From assembly GCA_902782785.1 (NCBI GenBank), contig CACZOH010000274.1:1-13931 (forward strand): DNA of 13,931 bases, read 5' to 3'. A program made the position numbers and the translations under genes. The notes under the pieces are model-generated. The model was not told the origin of the DNA. It searched no databases and saw nothing but the letters and a program-made list of their open reading frames with translations. This document shows, piece after piece, positions 1 to 7,138 of this stretch (positions within the stretch are counted from its first letter, which is position 1; each line of letters starts with the position of its first letter). The DNA is from an uncultured Ruminococcus sp. (GTDB lineage: Bacteria > Bacillota > Clostridia > Oscillospirales > CAG-272).

Positions 1-59
1 GAAAAGTACCTTTCACTTATATAATTGCCGTTTGCACGTTCTGCGTCACATTTTTTAAA

Positions 60-90
60 TTATTTTGTCCGATTTTATGCGACAAAATAA
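60..90. promoter_or_regulatory. Perfect inverted repeat upstream of spoIIAA, possible paired Spo0A boxes
   Basis: Arms TTATTTTGTC (60-69) and GACAAAATAA (81-90) are perfect 10-base complements around an 11-base spacer. Read on the - strand, the right arm continues as TTTTGTCGCA, close to the 0A box (core TGTCGAA, often preceded by T's); the left arm reads TTTTGTCCGA. Spo0A is known to activate spoIIA operons, so position and sequence fit. The repeat could instead bind another dimeric regulator. No convincing sigma-H or sigma-A -35/-10 pair was found beside it, although AT-rich CATAAT-like stretches occur at 106-115. Bases 1-59 show no recognisable gene. Confidence 0.4.
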
Positions 91-146
91 CTCTCTGCTT
101 CCGCGTATCATAATATCACGCAAATAAGAAAAAGGAAACGTGAAAA

Positions 147-506
147 ATGCAAAATATTATATTCAGGGAAAAGGGCGGGGAGCTTACCGCGTCGCTTTAC
201 GGCGAGCTCGACCATTATCTCGCCGTATCCGTAAGAGAGGCGGCGGATGAAAAGATAAACGAAGCGCGCCCGGACAAATTCGTGCTTGACGTATCGGGCG
301 TGTCGTTCATGGACAGCTCCGGGCTCGGTCTCATAATGGGCAGATACACGGTCTGCCGCGGGCTGGGGATAGATTTTGTCCTTTCGGGCGCGGACGAGCG
401 CGCGATGAAAATACTCGACATGGCGGGGCTCCGTTCCGTCATATCGACGGTAAACGCGAAGAAAGAGAGTGAAAAAAATGAAAAACAAGCCTGTAAACGA
501 AATTAA
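147..506 (+). CDS. spoIIAA: Anti-sigma F factor antagonist SpoIIAA (STAS domain)
   Basis: SpoIIAA is the anti-anti-sigma factor of the forespore switch. In its dephosphorylated form it binds SpoIIAB and releases sigma F; SpoIIAB phosphorylates it to switch it off, and SpoIIE reactivates it. The 119-residue protein is one STAS domain. The phospho-acceptor motif MDSSGLG lies at residues 55-61, and the second serine (Ser58) aligns with the phosphorylated Ser58 of Bacillus subtilis. The N-terminal strand with GELDHY (19-24) also matches the family. An AAAAGGAAA ribosome-binding site lies just before the ATG. The 3' end overlaps spoIIAB by 29 bases, implying coupled translation. The last residues (about 104-119, Lys/Glu-rich) extend past the usual STAS end and may exist only because of the overlap. 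Confidence 0.95.
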   Translation: MQNIIFREKGGELTASLYGELDHYLAVSVREAADEKINEARPDKFVLDVSGVSFMDSSGLGLIMGRYTVCRGLGIDFVLSGADERAMKILDMAGLRSVISTVNAKKESEKNEKQACKRN

Positions 507-912
507 AATAACGCTTTCCGCGCTCCCCGAAAACGAGGCTGTCGCAAGGGGATGCATATCTCATTTCGCCTCCCGCGCCGATCCTACGGTGACGGAGCTT
601 GCGGACATACGCTGCGCGGTTTCCGAGGCGGTGACTAACTGCGTCGTCCACGCGTACCGCGGAGGAAGCGGCGATATCTACATAAACGCGCGGCTGTACG
701 GCGACGGCAGACTGACCATAAGGATAGCGGACAAGGGCTGCGGCATACCGGACGTCGCGCTCGCCATGACTCCGCTTTACACGACGGACAGGGACGGCGA
801 GCGGAGCGGCATGGGCTTTGCGATAATGCAGAGCTTCTGCGATAAGCTGAAGGTAAGCTCGAGGGTCGGGCGCGGTACGGTAGTGTTTATGGAAAAATAT
901 CTCAGGCGGTGA
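478..912 (+). CDS. spoIIAB: Anti-sigma F factor SpoIIAB (GHKL serine kinase)
   Basis: SpoIIAB sequesters sigma F as a dimer with ATP and phosphorylates SpoIIAA. The 144-residue product has the GHKL kinase fold. It shows an N-box EAVTN (about 50-54), a G1 box DKGCG (85-89) and a G2 box RSGMGF (109-114), all nearly as in the Bacillus protein; the N-terminal ALPENEAVAR also parallels it. ATG 478 is chosen over the in-frame GTG 469: it is preceded by an AGAGAG stretch at a usable distance, and it makes the protein begin MKN, as in B. subtilis. The start lies inside spoIIAA, typical of this operon, so stoichiometric co-production is likely. Length is normal for the family (about 146). Confidence 0.95.
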   Translation: MKNKPVNEIKITLSALPENEAVARGCISHFASRADPTVTELADIRCAVSEAVTNCVVHAYRGGSGDIYINARLYGDGRLTIRIADKGCGIPDVALAMTPLYTTDRDGERSGMGFAIMQSFCDKLKVSSRVGRGTVVFMEKYLRR

Positions 913-942
913 CGACAGGACCGCCCGACGCGGAGGCTTTCG

Positions 943-1680
943 ATGAAAGAACAAAAGCAGAACGATTATTCCAGAAACACGGAGCTTATAGTAAAGGCTC
1001 AGAAAGGCGACAGAGCCGCCATGGACGAGCTTGTGAGCACGAACATGGGGCTTATACGGAGCATCGTCCCGCGCTTTGCGGACAGAGGCGTTGAATACGA
1101 CGATCTCGTTCAGATAGGCGCGGTCGGGATGATAAAGGCGATAAAAAGCTACGAGGCGTCTTTCGGCACGGTGTTTTCCACATACGCCGTACCGCTGATC
1201 ATCGGCGAAATACGGCGTTTTCTGCGCGACGACGGCATAATAAAGGTGAGCCGCACGGTAAAGCGCACGGCTCAGAACGCTATGAAACAGAAAGAAAAAT
1301 TCGTATCCGAGCACGGGTACGAACCGCATATTTCCGAGCTTGCAAAGCTCTGTGAAACGACCGAGGAGGAGCTGACGGAGGCGCTTGAATCTGCGTACCC
1401 GATGCACTCCCTCTCCGAGACCGTCGGCGACGACGAAAACGTAACGCTCGAGGGCGCCGTTTCCTCCGGGGAGGACGGGATAGACGATCTCTGCGAGCAG
1501 CTGTCCCTGCGCGACGCGGTGAAAAAGCTTGATATAACGGAGCAGAAAATAATATATCTGCGCTATTTCCGCGACTATTCCCAGCAGCAGACGGCGGACT
1601 CGCTTGGGCTGTCGCAGGTCAAGGTATCGCGCACGGAGAAAAAGATATACGAAAAACTGCGCGAAATGCTCTCCGTATAA
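943..1680 (+). CDS. sigF: Forespore RNA polymerase sigma factor SigF
   Basis: Sigma F is the first compartment-specific sporulation sigma factor, active in the forespore after asymmetric division. The 245 residues hold sigma-70 region 2 (about 28-98, with EYDDLVQIGAVGMIKAI and the GEIRRFLRDDG stretch ending in region 2.4), region 3 (about 105-155) and region 4 (about 188-243, helix-turn-helix around 213-232). The protein itself resembles sigma F, G and B alike; position directly after spoIIAA-spoIIAB decides for sigma F. The ATG has a strong GGAGG at 931-935, and the gap from spoIIAB is 30 bases, so it is the third gene of the operon. No hairpin terminator follows it; a new promoter begins 18 bases after its stop. 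Confidence 0.94.
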   Translation: MKEQKQNDYSRNTELIVKAQKGDRAAMDELVSTNMGLIRSIVPRFADRGVEYDDLVQIGAVGMIKAIKSYEASFGTVFSTYAVPLIIGEIRRFLRDDGIIKVSRTVKRTAQNAMKQKEKFVSEHGYEPHISELAKLCETTEEELTEALESAYPMHSLSETVGDDENVTLEGAVSSGEDGIDDLCEQLSLRDAVKKLDITEQKIIYLRYFRDYSQQQTADSLGLSQVKVSRTEKKIYEKLREMLSV

Positions 1681-1698
1681 ATTTTTATAAAAAACCTC

Positions 1699-1727
1699 TT
1701 GAAAAAACGAGCTTTCAGCGTTATAAT
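1699..1727 (+). promoter_or_regulatory. Sigma-A promoter for the phosphatase-lipoprotein unit
   Basis: A -35 TTGAAA (1699-1704) and a perfect -10 TATAAT (1722-1727) are separated by the ideal 17 bases. The transcript would start near 1734, and AAAGGAG (1741-1747) then forms the ribosome-binding site for the ATG at 1756. The match to vegetative consensus suggests that the downstream pair is expressed independently of the sporulation operon. Confidence 0.8.
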
Positions 1728-1755
1728 AAGTCAACAAAACAAAGGAGCGTGACTT

Positions 1756-2937
1756 ATGAAACGTAAAAGACCCGTAAGATCTTTTGTTTCCGTTCTTCTG
1801 CTCGCCGCAATGACGCTGTCGTTTTCCGGCTGCGGTGAAAAGCCCGACGAGGATACGGAAACGACGACGGCGAAGCCCGGCGAAACGACGGAAAAAGCGA
1901 CGGAAACGGAGCCTGTGACGGAGCCTCCGAAGGAGATCGCGGCGGTTTATCCGAAAAACGGAGAAACGGTTTCGCTTTTAAACGAGGAGATGACGAAATG
2001 GGCGGAGAATTACAGATCCGCAAAGCTTGACAAGATAGCCGATCTGACGGAGAAGTGCGAACCCGTACCGGTCGTTCTGCAGTGGGAAAACGCGGACGGG
2101 GCGTTTTACAGCCACGTACTGATATCGGACAACGAAAAAATGGAAAATCCGACAGTATATCTCTGCTCGACGTCCGACGCTGCCGTTTTTGATCTTTTCG
2201 CGGACGAGACTTATTTCTGGCAGGTCGCGGCGGAATACGGCGACAGGACGGAAAGATCAGCCGTGTTCTCGTTTACGACGATGTACGCTCCGCGAACGGT
2301 GGCGATAGACGGCGTGTCAAACGCCCGCGACATAGGCGGCTACAAAACGGAGGACGGAAAGCGCGTAAAACGCGGCGTGGTCTACCGCGGCGCGGATTTC
2401 GCGCGGATAACGGAGGACGGGATAAACAAGCTTGTGAACGTGCTCGGCGTAAAAACGGAGCTTGATTTAAGGAGCAATACGAACAAGGGTCCGTCCGTTC
2501 TCGGAGAGGGGATAAAGTACGTTTCCGTGTCGGGTCCGTGGTATGAGCATTCGTTTGAAAATGATTATAAAAAGGATCTTGCAGCCGAGCTTCGCGTTTT
2601 TGCGGACGCGGACAATTATCCCGTATACTTTCACTGCTCGCTCGGACGCGACAGGACGGGAACGCTCGCGTTCCTTCTCCTTGCGCTCTGCGGCGTGTCG
2701 AAGAACGATATAACGATGGATTACGAGGTTTCCTTCTTCTCGGACTGCGGCGGTTACGTGGACAGCGCCGTACCGTCTTCAATGACGAGGAACAACCTTG
2801 ACGGTTTCAGAAAAACGGTGCAGTCGTATGCAAAAGACAAGTCTCTTTCGGAGGCGACGCGCGCGTTTATGCTGAGCCTCGATCTGACAGACGCGGAAAT
2901 AGACGCGATACGCGCCAATCTGCTTGAGGAGGGGTGA
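1756..2937 (+). CDS. Lipoprotein with Fn3-like domain and tyrosine-phosphatase domain
   Basis: This is an exported dual-domain phosphatase of 393 residues. A basic, hydrophobic signal ends in FSGC, so Cys26 is the probable lipidated residue (the -3 position is Phe rather than the usual Leu). A Thr/Glu/Pro-rich linker (about 27-60) leads to a beta-sandwich resembling fibronectin type III (about 61-175), with the LQW and YFWQVAA strands typical of such domains. The catalytic domain (about 176-393) has NARDIGG (189-195) and HCSLGRDRTG, a CX5R loop with nucleophile Cys294 and Arg300. This matches the Y_phosphatase3/LipA-like tyrosine phosphatases, some of which act on phosphoinositides. The substrate is unknown; it should act on the outer face of the membrane. 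It has its own promoter, and the next gene starts 4 bases after its stop. Confidence 0.85.
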   Translation: MKRKRPVRSFVSVLLLAAMTLSFSGCGEKPDEDTETTTAKPGETTEKATETEPVTEPPKEIAAVYPKNGETVSLLNEEMTKWAENYRSAKLDKIADLTEKCEPVPVVLQWENADGAFYSHVLISDNEKMENPTVYLCSTSDAAVFDLFADETYFWQVAAEYGDRTERSAVFSFTTMYAPRTVAIDGVSNARDIGGYKTEDGKRVKRGVVYRGADFARITEDGINKLVNVLGVKTELDLRSNTNKGPSVLGEGIKYVSVSGPWYEHSFENDYKKDLAAELRVFADADNYPVYFHCSLGRDRTGTLAFLLLALCGVSKNDITMDYEVSFFSDCGGYVDSAVPSSMTRNNLDGFRKTVQSYAKDKSLSEATRAFMLSLDLTDAEIDAIRANLLEEG

Positions 2938-2941
2938 CGAT

Positions 2942-4003
2942 ATGAAAATACCTAGGATCATATCCGTATTACTTACCTTCTCCCTTCTTCCTCTCTGCGC
3001 CCTCGCTTCAAATCAGACGGACGGCGTGAAGGACGAGATACCGTACGCCCCGCATGACGCGAAGTACGCCGCGTACTCGCACAGTAAAATGGACGTATAC
3101 ACGGAAAGCGACGCGCCGGAGGACGTGCCGCGGGGATTTTCGGGCTATGTGATGAGGCTTGAAGGCGAAAACTCCGCGTCCGGAATAACCGTTGATTTCA
3201 GCGACAGAGAGATACCCGCGTCAATAATCAAATCTCTCCGTATGCGCGTGTATTATCCATCAGTCACGAAAGAGGTCAGGATCACGATAGACGCGGGTTT
3301 ATCGTGGGTCATGAGATACGAGGCGAAAAAGCCCGACGAATGGAACGACATAACGCTTGAGGGCGCGGAGCTGTCCAAGCTTATGAACGGTAACGGAAAT
3401 CTCGGCAAATTCGGCTTCGGCTTCCGCTACTATTCCGGCAATTTCAACACCGTATCGTATATCGACTTTGTATCCGTTGAATTTACGGAGACCGATACCA
3501 ATCCGCCCGTCATAACGTACGACGGAAAAACGGACGTTACGATGACGGCAGGCAAACCGCTTTTGCTTAACGCGACGGCGTACGACGAGGATGAAAAGCG
3601 CGAGGTTAACGTAAAGACGGTATGGGAGGACGGCGCGCTTGACGGCGACGGCCTGCCCGTTAAGGGAGTACACGTCTGTTATCTCACCGCAAAGGACAGC
3701 TTCGGCAACAAATCCGAGATAAAACTGAACGTTACGGTTACCGATAAGGATACGGAAGCGCCCGTGATCAACTTCGGCTGTACCGAAATAAACACCGTGA
3801 CGGGATGTATCCCGGCGCTGAAATTCACCGCGTCGGACAACGAAGACGACGCTGCAGTGATCCAGCGCTGGTCCGACGGCGCGCTTGACAGGTCAGGCAG
3901 GCTTACGCAAGGCGAACACGAGCTGACTCTGACGTCAACGGATCTGACGGGAAACAAAACGGAAATGATAATCAAAGTAAACGTAAAAGAAAAGCTTGAC
4001 TGA
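2942..4003 (+). CDS. Secreted protein with beta-sandwich and two Ig-like domains
   Basis: Function is not recognised. The 353-residue product has a signal peptide (about 1-22, cleavage near CALAS). It is followed by a region (about 25-180) of alternating strands with aromatic residues, resembling a carbohydrate-binding-type jelly roll, and then two related Ig-like/HYR-type repeats. Repeat 1 begins TNPPVITYDG (near 187) and repeat 2 TEAPVINFG (near 272). Both contain a W-x-DGALD stretch, a GxH turn and a closing DxxGNK motif. There is no lipobox, C-terminal helix or sorting signal, so it is probably released or held by a partner. ATG 2942 is chosen over ATG 2924 because GAGGAGGGG (2926-2934) sits at the right distance and the signal peptide then starts cleanly. 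It is very likely co-transcribed with the upstream phosphatase. Confidence 0.75.
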   Translation: MKIPRIISVLLTFSLLPLCALASNQTDGVKDEIPYAPHDAKYAAYSHSKMDVYTESDAPEDVPRGFSGYVMRLEGENSASGITVDFSDREIPASIIKSLRMRVYYPSVTKEVRITIDAGLSWVMRYEAKKPDEWNDITLEGAELSKLMNGNGNLGKFGFGFRYYSGNFNTVSYIDFVSVEFTETDTNPPVITYDGKTDVTMTAGKPLLLNATAYDEDEKREVNVKTVWEDGALDGDGLPVKGVHVCYLTAKDSFGNKSEIKLNVTVTDKDTEAPVINFGCTEINTVTGCIPALKFTASDNEDDAAVIQRWSDGALDRSGRLTQGEHELTLTSTDLTGNKTEMIIKVNVKEKLD

Positions 4004-4011
4004 AAAAAACC

Positions 4012-4045
4012 GGCGCAGAGGAGCGATCTCCTCTGCGCCCTTTTT
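4012..4045. terminator. Strong bidirectional intrinsic terminator
   Basis: An 11-base perfect stem (GGCGCAGAGGA at 4012-4022 with TCCTCTGCGCC at 4029-4039, loop GCGATC) is followed by CTTTTT on the + strand and, on the opposite strand, by a run of seven T's (complement of 4003-4009). It lies between the converging + strand unit ending at 4003 and the - strand ECF operon ending at 4062, and can stop both. Confidence 0.92.
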
Positions 4046-4061
4046 CTTTTATCAAGCGCGT

Positions 4062-4748
4062 TCATAATCCGTATTTTTCCCTTATCCTGCCGAGCTTACG
4101 GTGAAACGGCGGTTCAAGCAGAAGCAGATATATCACGTTTGAAACAGAGTATATGGCCGTAAACGGAAGCGCCGCGGCAACGGATTTCAGATAATCGGAA
4201 AGAAGAAGCGAACCTGTCGCGGAGCAGGTAGTCCATATATCCATAAACATTGAATAAAATACGCCGGACAAAACGCCGTATATGATAAGCGCGATCTTTT
4301 TCTTTTGCAGCGGTTTTGAAAAAACTCCCGCAAAAAAGCCTATAAGTCCCATTCCCACCATTTGCAGCGGCGTCCACGGACCGTTTCCGAAAAAGATATT
4401 GGATATGAGCACGGCTGCCGCGCCGACGAGAAAGCCCGTCTCCGCGCCGGTGAACATTCCGCTTATGATAACGAGCGCGGTCAGCGGTTTGAGCTGAGGT
4501 ATGAATCTGCCCGCCACGGCGAGCGTGACGAAAACTGCGCCCAGAACGAGCCGCCTCGAACCTATTCTTTTGCTGTCGAAGCCCGACAGAAACAGTATCA
4601 GCGTGAGAAGCGTCACTATGACAGTTATGACCGCATATTTTCTGCCGTCCGACGCAAACAGCGCGCAGAGTACGGCGACGGCGGTCAGTATAACGGGTGT
4701 GAGCACGCGTATGACGTTTCTCGCGTTTTTGTTTTCTATGACAGTCAT
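4062..4748 (-). CDS. ECF transporter substrate-binding S-component, probable corrinoid transporter
   Basis: S-components are the integral membrane, substrate-specific subunits of energy-coupling-factor importers. This 228-residue protein has about eight hydrophobic segments. The core (about 67-211) carries the pattern of S-components, with GAVFVTLAVAGRFI at the start and GNGPWTPLQM followed by GLIGFFAG near 121-140. Two additional segments (about 14-32 and 37-56) precede this core; S-components usually have six. Its ATG overlaps the ATPase stop in an ATGA arrangement (4745-4748), so translation is coupled. Cobalamin is inferred as substrate only from the riboswitch-like leader and the transcobalamin-like proteins of the operon; the sequence alone does not fix the ligand. 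It is the last gene before the shared terminator. Confidence 0.8.
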   Translation of the reverse strand: MTVIENKNARNVIRVLTPVILTAVAVLCALFASDGRKYAVITVIVTLLTLILFLSGFDSKRIGSRRLVLGAVFVTLAVAGRFIPQLKPLTALVIISGMFTGAETGFLVGAAAVLISNIFFGNGPWTPLQMVGMGLIGFFAGVFSKPLQKKKIALIIYGVLSGVFYSMFMDIWTTCSATGSLLLSDYLKSVAAALPFTAIYSVSNVIYLLLLEPPFHRKLGRIREKYGL

Positions 4749-6292
4749 ATCAGTTTACCGCCCGTCATTCTGCATTTATCAGTTGTGTAAAATCTGTTTT
4801 CACGCAGAAAATCCTCCGTTTTGCAGGTGCATATCAGTTTTCCGTCAAACATCATGGAGCAGGTGTCCGCGCACTCCGCCGCAAGCTCCGTATCGTGGCA
4901 TGAAATAACGAAAGAAACGCCGTTTTCCTTCAATTTCAGCACGGTATTTACGAATATCCTTTTAGCCGCCGCGTCCATGGCTTTTGTAGGCTCGTCAAGG
5001 AAGACGAGACGCGGACCCGTCGAAAGCACGCGGCAGAGAGCCGCCATCTGCAGCTCGCCTCCCGAGACGTCGTACGGATGACGGTCAAGCAGGCCCGATA
5101 TATCGTATGGAAGACAGGAAATATCAACGCCTTTGAACTCGCCGCCCACCGTTTCGTGCGTGAAGACGCACGTCGCGTCCTGGTATAGCATTGAAACCTT
5201 GTTTTCGTACAGCTCTCCGTTTTTGTAAGCGGAGATTTTTTTGTCAAATACGCGCACGTCGCCTGAATAATGCTTCGCAAGCCCCGCGGCGCACCGCAGA
5301 AGCGTTGTTTTGCCGCAGCCGTTGCCGCCGAAAACGAAGCGCACCTCTCCCTCGTAAACCGTCATGTCGAGACCCTTGAGCACGTCCTTTCCGTCGCGTT
5401 TGTGGCGGAAATACACGTTTTTGAGAGACAGGACCTCTTTTTCTCCAAACGACGTGTTCCGGTACTGCGCCGCGGTTGTCCCGTCAAATATCTTCCGCCC
5501 CTCCTTTACCGTGAGCGGACATTCGCCCGTTTTTCCGCTCTCGAAAAACATGCGCACGGGCGCAGGCATATCGGAAAGCACTTTATGAGACGGCTTTGTT
5601 TCAAGCACGCCGCGCGGCGTACCGCACGCGGTAATCCTTCCGTCCTCCAGAAATATGAGCTTATCCGTATGCTCGAGCAAAAGCGACGTGTTGTGCTCGG
5701 CTATTATCACGGTCGTTCCGAGCTGTCTGTTTATCCTTGCGAGCATGGATATGAAATCCGCCGCGGCGACGGGATCGAGACGCGAGGTAGGCTCGTCGAG
5801 CAGTATGAGCGACGGCGACGTGACAAGGACGGACGCAAGCGCCAGAAGCTGCTTCTGACCGCCCGAAAGCTCGGGCGTTTTTTTGTCGAACACGTCGTTG
5901 AAGCCGAAGAACGACGAGACCTCCGCTGCGCGTCTGTACGCCTTATCGCGCGGATATCCCAGGCTCTCCGCTCCGAAAAACAGCTCTCCGCTTACTCTGT
6001 CGCAGACTATCTGTTCCTCGGGACGCTGTACCACGCAGCCGATCTGCTCCGCGCTGATACGCCCGGGCAGCCCTTTTACCGGTTCGCCTTTATACAACAG
6101 CTCTCCGGAAAGCTCGCCGCCGGGTGTGAGCTCTTTCTTTATAAGGCGCAGAAGCGTTGATTTGCCGCAGCCCGTCGGACCGCACAGCGTCACGAATTCG
6201 CCCTCCGACACGGAAAACGATACGTCTGACAGTGCGGGCGCGCCGGCGTTTTTATACGTAAAGCTCAGATCTTTGACAGTAAGAATTTCCAT
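4745..6292 (-). CDS. Fused double ATPase of an ECF transporter (EcfA-EcfA')
   Basis: A single 515-residue chain supplies both ATPase halves of the importer. Domain 1 has Walker A GPTGCGKS (38-45), Q-loop Gln89 followed by the RPEEQ stretch typical of EcfA, signature LSGGQ (142-146), Walker B LILLDEP (162-168) and the H-loop His200. Domain 2 has GGNGCGKT (322-329), Gln371, a degenerate signature SGGEL (410-414), LVFLDEP (429-435) and His466. Domain 2 lacks the xPEDQ-like sequence after its Q-loop, so the halves are not equivalent. A linker of about 50 residues (near 235-285) joins them. The ATG lies inside the end of ecfT (28-base overlap), and the stop overlaps the S-component start. Many ECF systems use two separate ATPase genes; fused versions also exist. 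Confidence 0.93.
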   Translation of the reverse strand: MEILTVKDLSFTYKNAGAPALSDVSFSVSEGEFVTLCGPTGCGKSTLLRLIKKELTPGGELSGELLYKGEPVKGLPGRISAEQIGCVVQRPEEQIVCDRVSGELFFGAESLGYPRDKAYRRAAEVSSFFGFNDVFDKKTPELSGGQKQLLALASVLVTSPSLILLDEPTSRLDPVAAADFISMLARINRQLGTTVIIAEHNTSLLLEHTDKLIFLEDGRITACGTPRGVLETKPSHKVLSDMPAPVRMFFESGKTGECPLTVKEGRKIFDGTTAAQYRNTSFGEKEVLSLKNVYFRHKRDGKDVLKGLDMTVYEGEVRFVFGGNGCGKTTLLRCAAGLAKHYSGDVRVFDKKISAYKNGELYENKVSMLYQDATCVFTHETVGGEFKGVDISCLPYDISGLLDRHPYDVSGGELQMAALCRVLSTGPRLVFLDEPTKAMDAAAKRIFVNTVLKLKENGVSFVISCHDTELAAECADTCSMMFDGKLICTCKTEDFLRENRFYTTDKCRMTGGKLI

Positions 6293-7137
6293 TTTATTTT
6301 ATCCGTTATTTCAAATATGAGTGGTAAAAACACAAGTAAGGCGTAGCATGAAGCCGAGGTTATGAACAAAGCGTTGACCTCCGGAAACCTGAGGCCGGGA
6401 TAATACTCATACGTGCAGGAGGTGAAAAACGACGGTATGACCGCGCCGGCGATAAGAAGTATCTCGGTCAGAAGAAACACGCCGTCGCTTTTTTTGAAGC
6501 CGTACGCGGAATAGAACGAGCGCCGTCCCGTGCCGTATCCGCGGCATTCCATTGAATCCGCGGTGACTATCCCGTTTTCAAGCGCCCACGTTGAAAGAGC
6601 CGAGAAGATCCTGCCGCCGTATCTCACCCTTTCCGGGATACTGCCGCCTCCGCGTACTCCCGCCGCGGTCTGCTGTTCCGATATCTGCTCCGCCTGCCTT
6701 ACGTAAAGCGGGAAGAAGCGGAGCACCGCGGAAACGGTAAGCGCAAACGACGCAGAAAACGGGGAAAGCATATACATCAGCTTTTCCGAATCCGTTATAT
6801 CCGTAAAACAGTAAAACAGAAACAGAACGGCGGCTATGAGAGACGCGGAATTGAGTCCGTATATCAGAGCCTCGAGCGTTATCGGGTCGCTTCCTATGAA
6901 TATGAGCGGCGTCGCGCCTTTTTTCGATATTATGGGATTGACTATGAAGGTCAGAAGAAATATCATAAAGAAGCCGAAGGCGGTTTTTCCGCGTCCGCGG
7001 CACATTATAAACATACACAAAGCAGAGGCGAGCGTCACGGCGGTGTAAAGCGGATTGTTGTATACCGCGGAGAGCGCCGTTACAGAGAGAAAATATAACA
7101 GCGTTATATAGGGATTACAGCTTTTGAACCAGATCAT
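6265..7137 (-). CDS. ecfT: ECF transporter transmembrane scaffold EcfT (CbiQ family)
   Basis: EcfT couples ATP hydrolysis in the ATPase pair to movement of the S-component. The protein (290 residues from ATG 7137) has several hydrophobic segments at the N-terminus and near the C-terminus. The cytoplasmic coupling region follows LYVRQAEQISEQQ: AAGVRG (about 158-163) corresponds to the first ARG-type motif, and MECRGYG (about 196-202) to the second, the usual 'MExRGYG' of CbiQ proteins. An in-frame GTG at 7146 would add three residues. ATG 7137 is preferred because GGTGA lies five bases before it, placing the start one base past the upstream stop. The 3' end overlaps the ATPase gene, so the genes are translationally coupled. 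Confidence 0.9.
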   Translation of the reverse strand: MIWFKSCNPYITLLYFLSVTALSAVYNNPLYTAVTLASALCMFIMCRGRGKTAFGFFMIFLLTFIVNPIISKKGATPLIFIGSDPITLEALIYGLNSASLIAAVLFLFYCFTDITDSEKLMYMLSPFSASFALTVSAVLRFFPLYVRQAEQISEQQTAAGVRGGGSIPERVRYGGRIFSALSTWALENGIVTADSMECRGYGTGRRSFYSAYGFKKSDGVFLLTEILLIAGAVIPSFFTSCTYEYYPGLRFPEVNALFITSASCYALLVFLPLIFEITDKIKWKFLLSKI

Positions 7138-7138
7138 A

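Noticed and set aside
439..1737. A 432-codon open frame on the - strand opposite spoIIAA, spoIIAB and sigF
   Set aside because: It lies entirely antisense to three unmistakable genes, its translation is Arg/Tyr/His-rich with no recognisable domain, and it has no ribosome-binding site. It is a codon-bias shadow.
5270..6160. A 296-codon open frame on the + strand within the ATPase gene
   Set aside because: It is antisense to the double ATPase, basic and low in hydrophobic periodicity, with no family motif.
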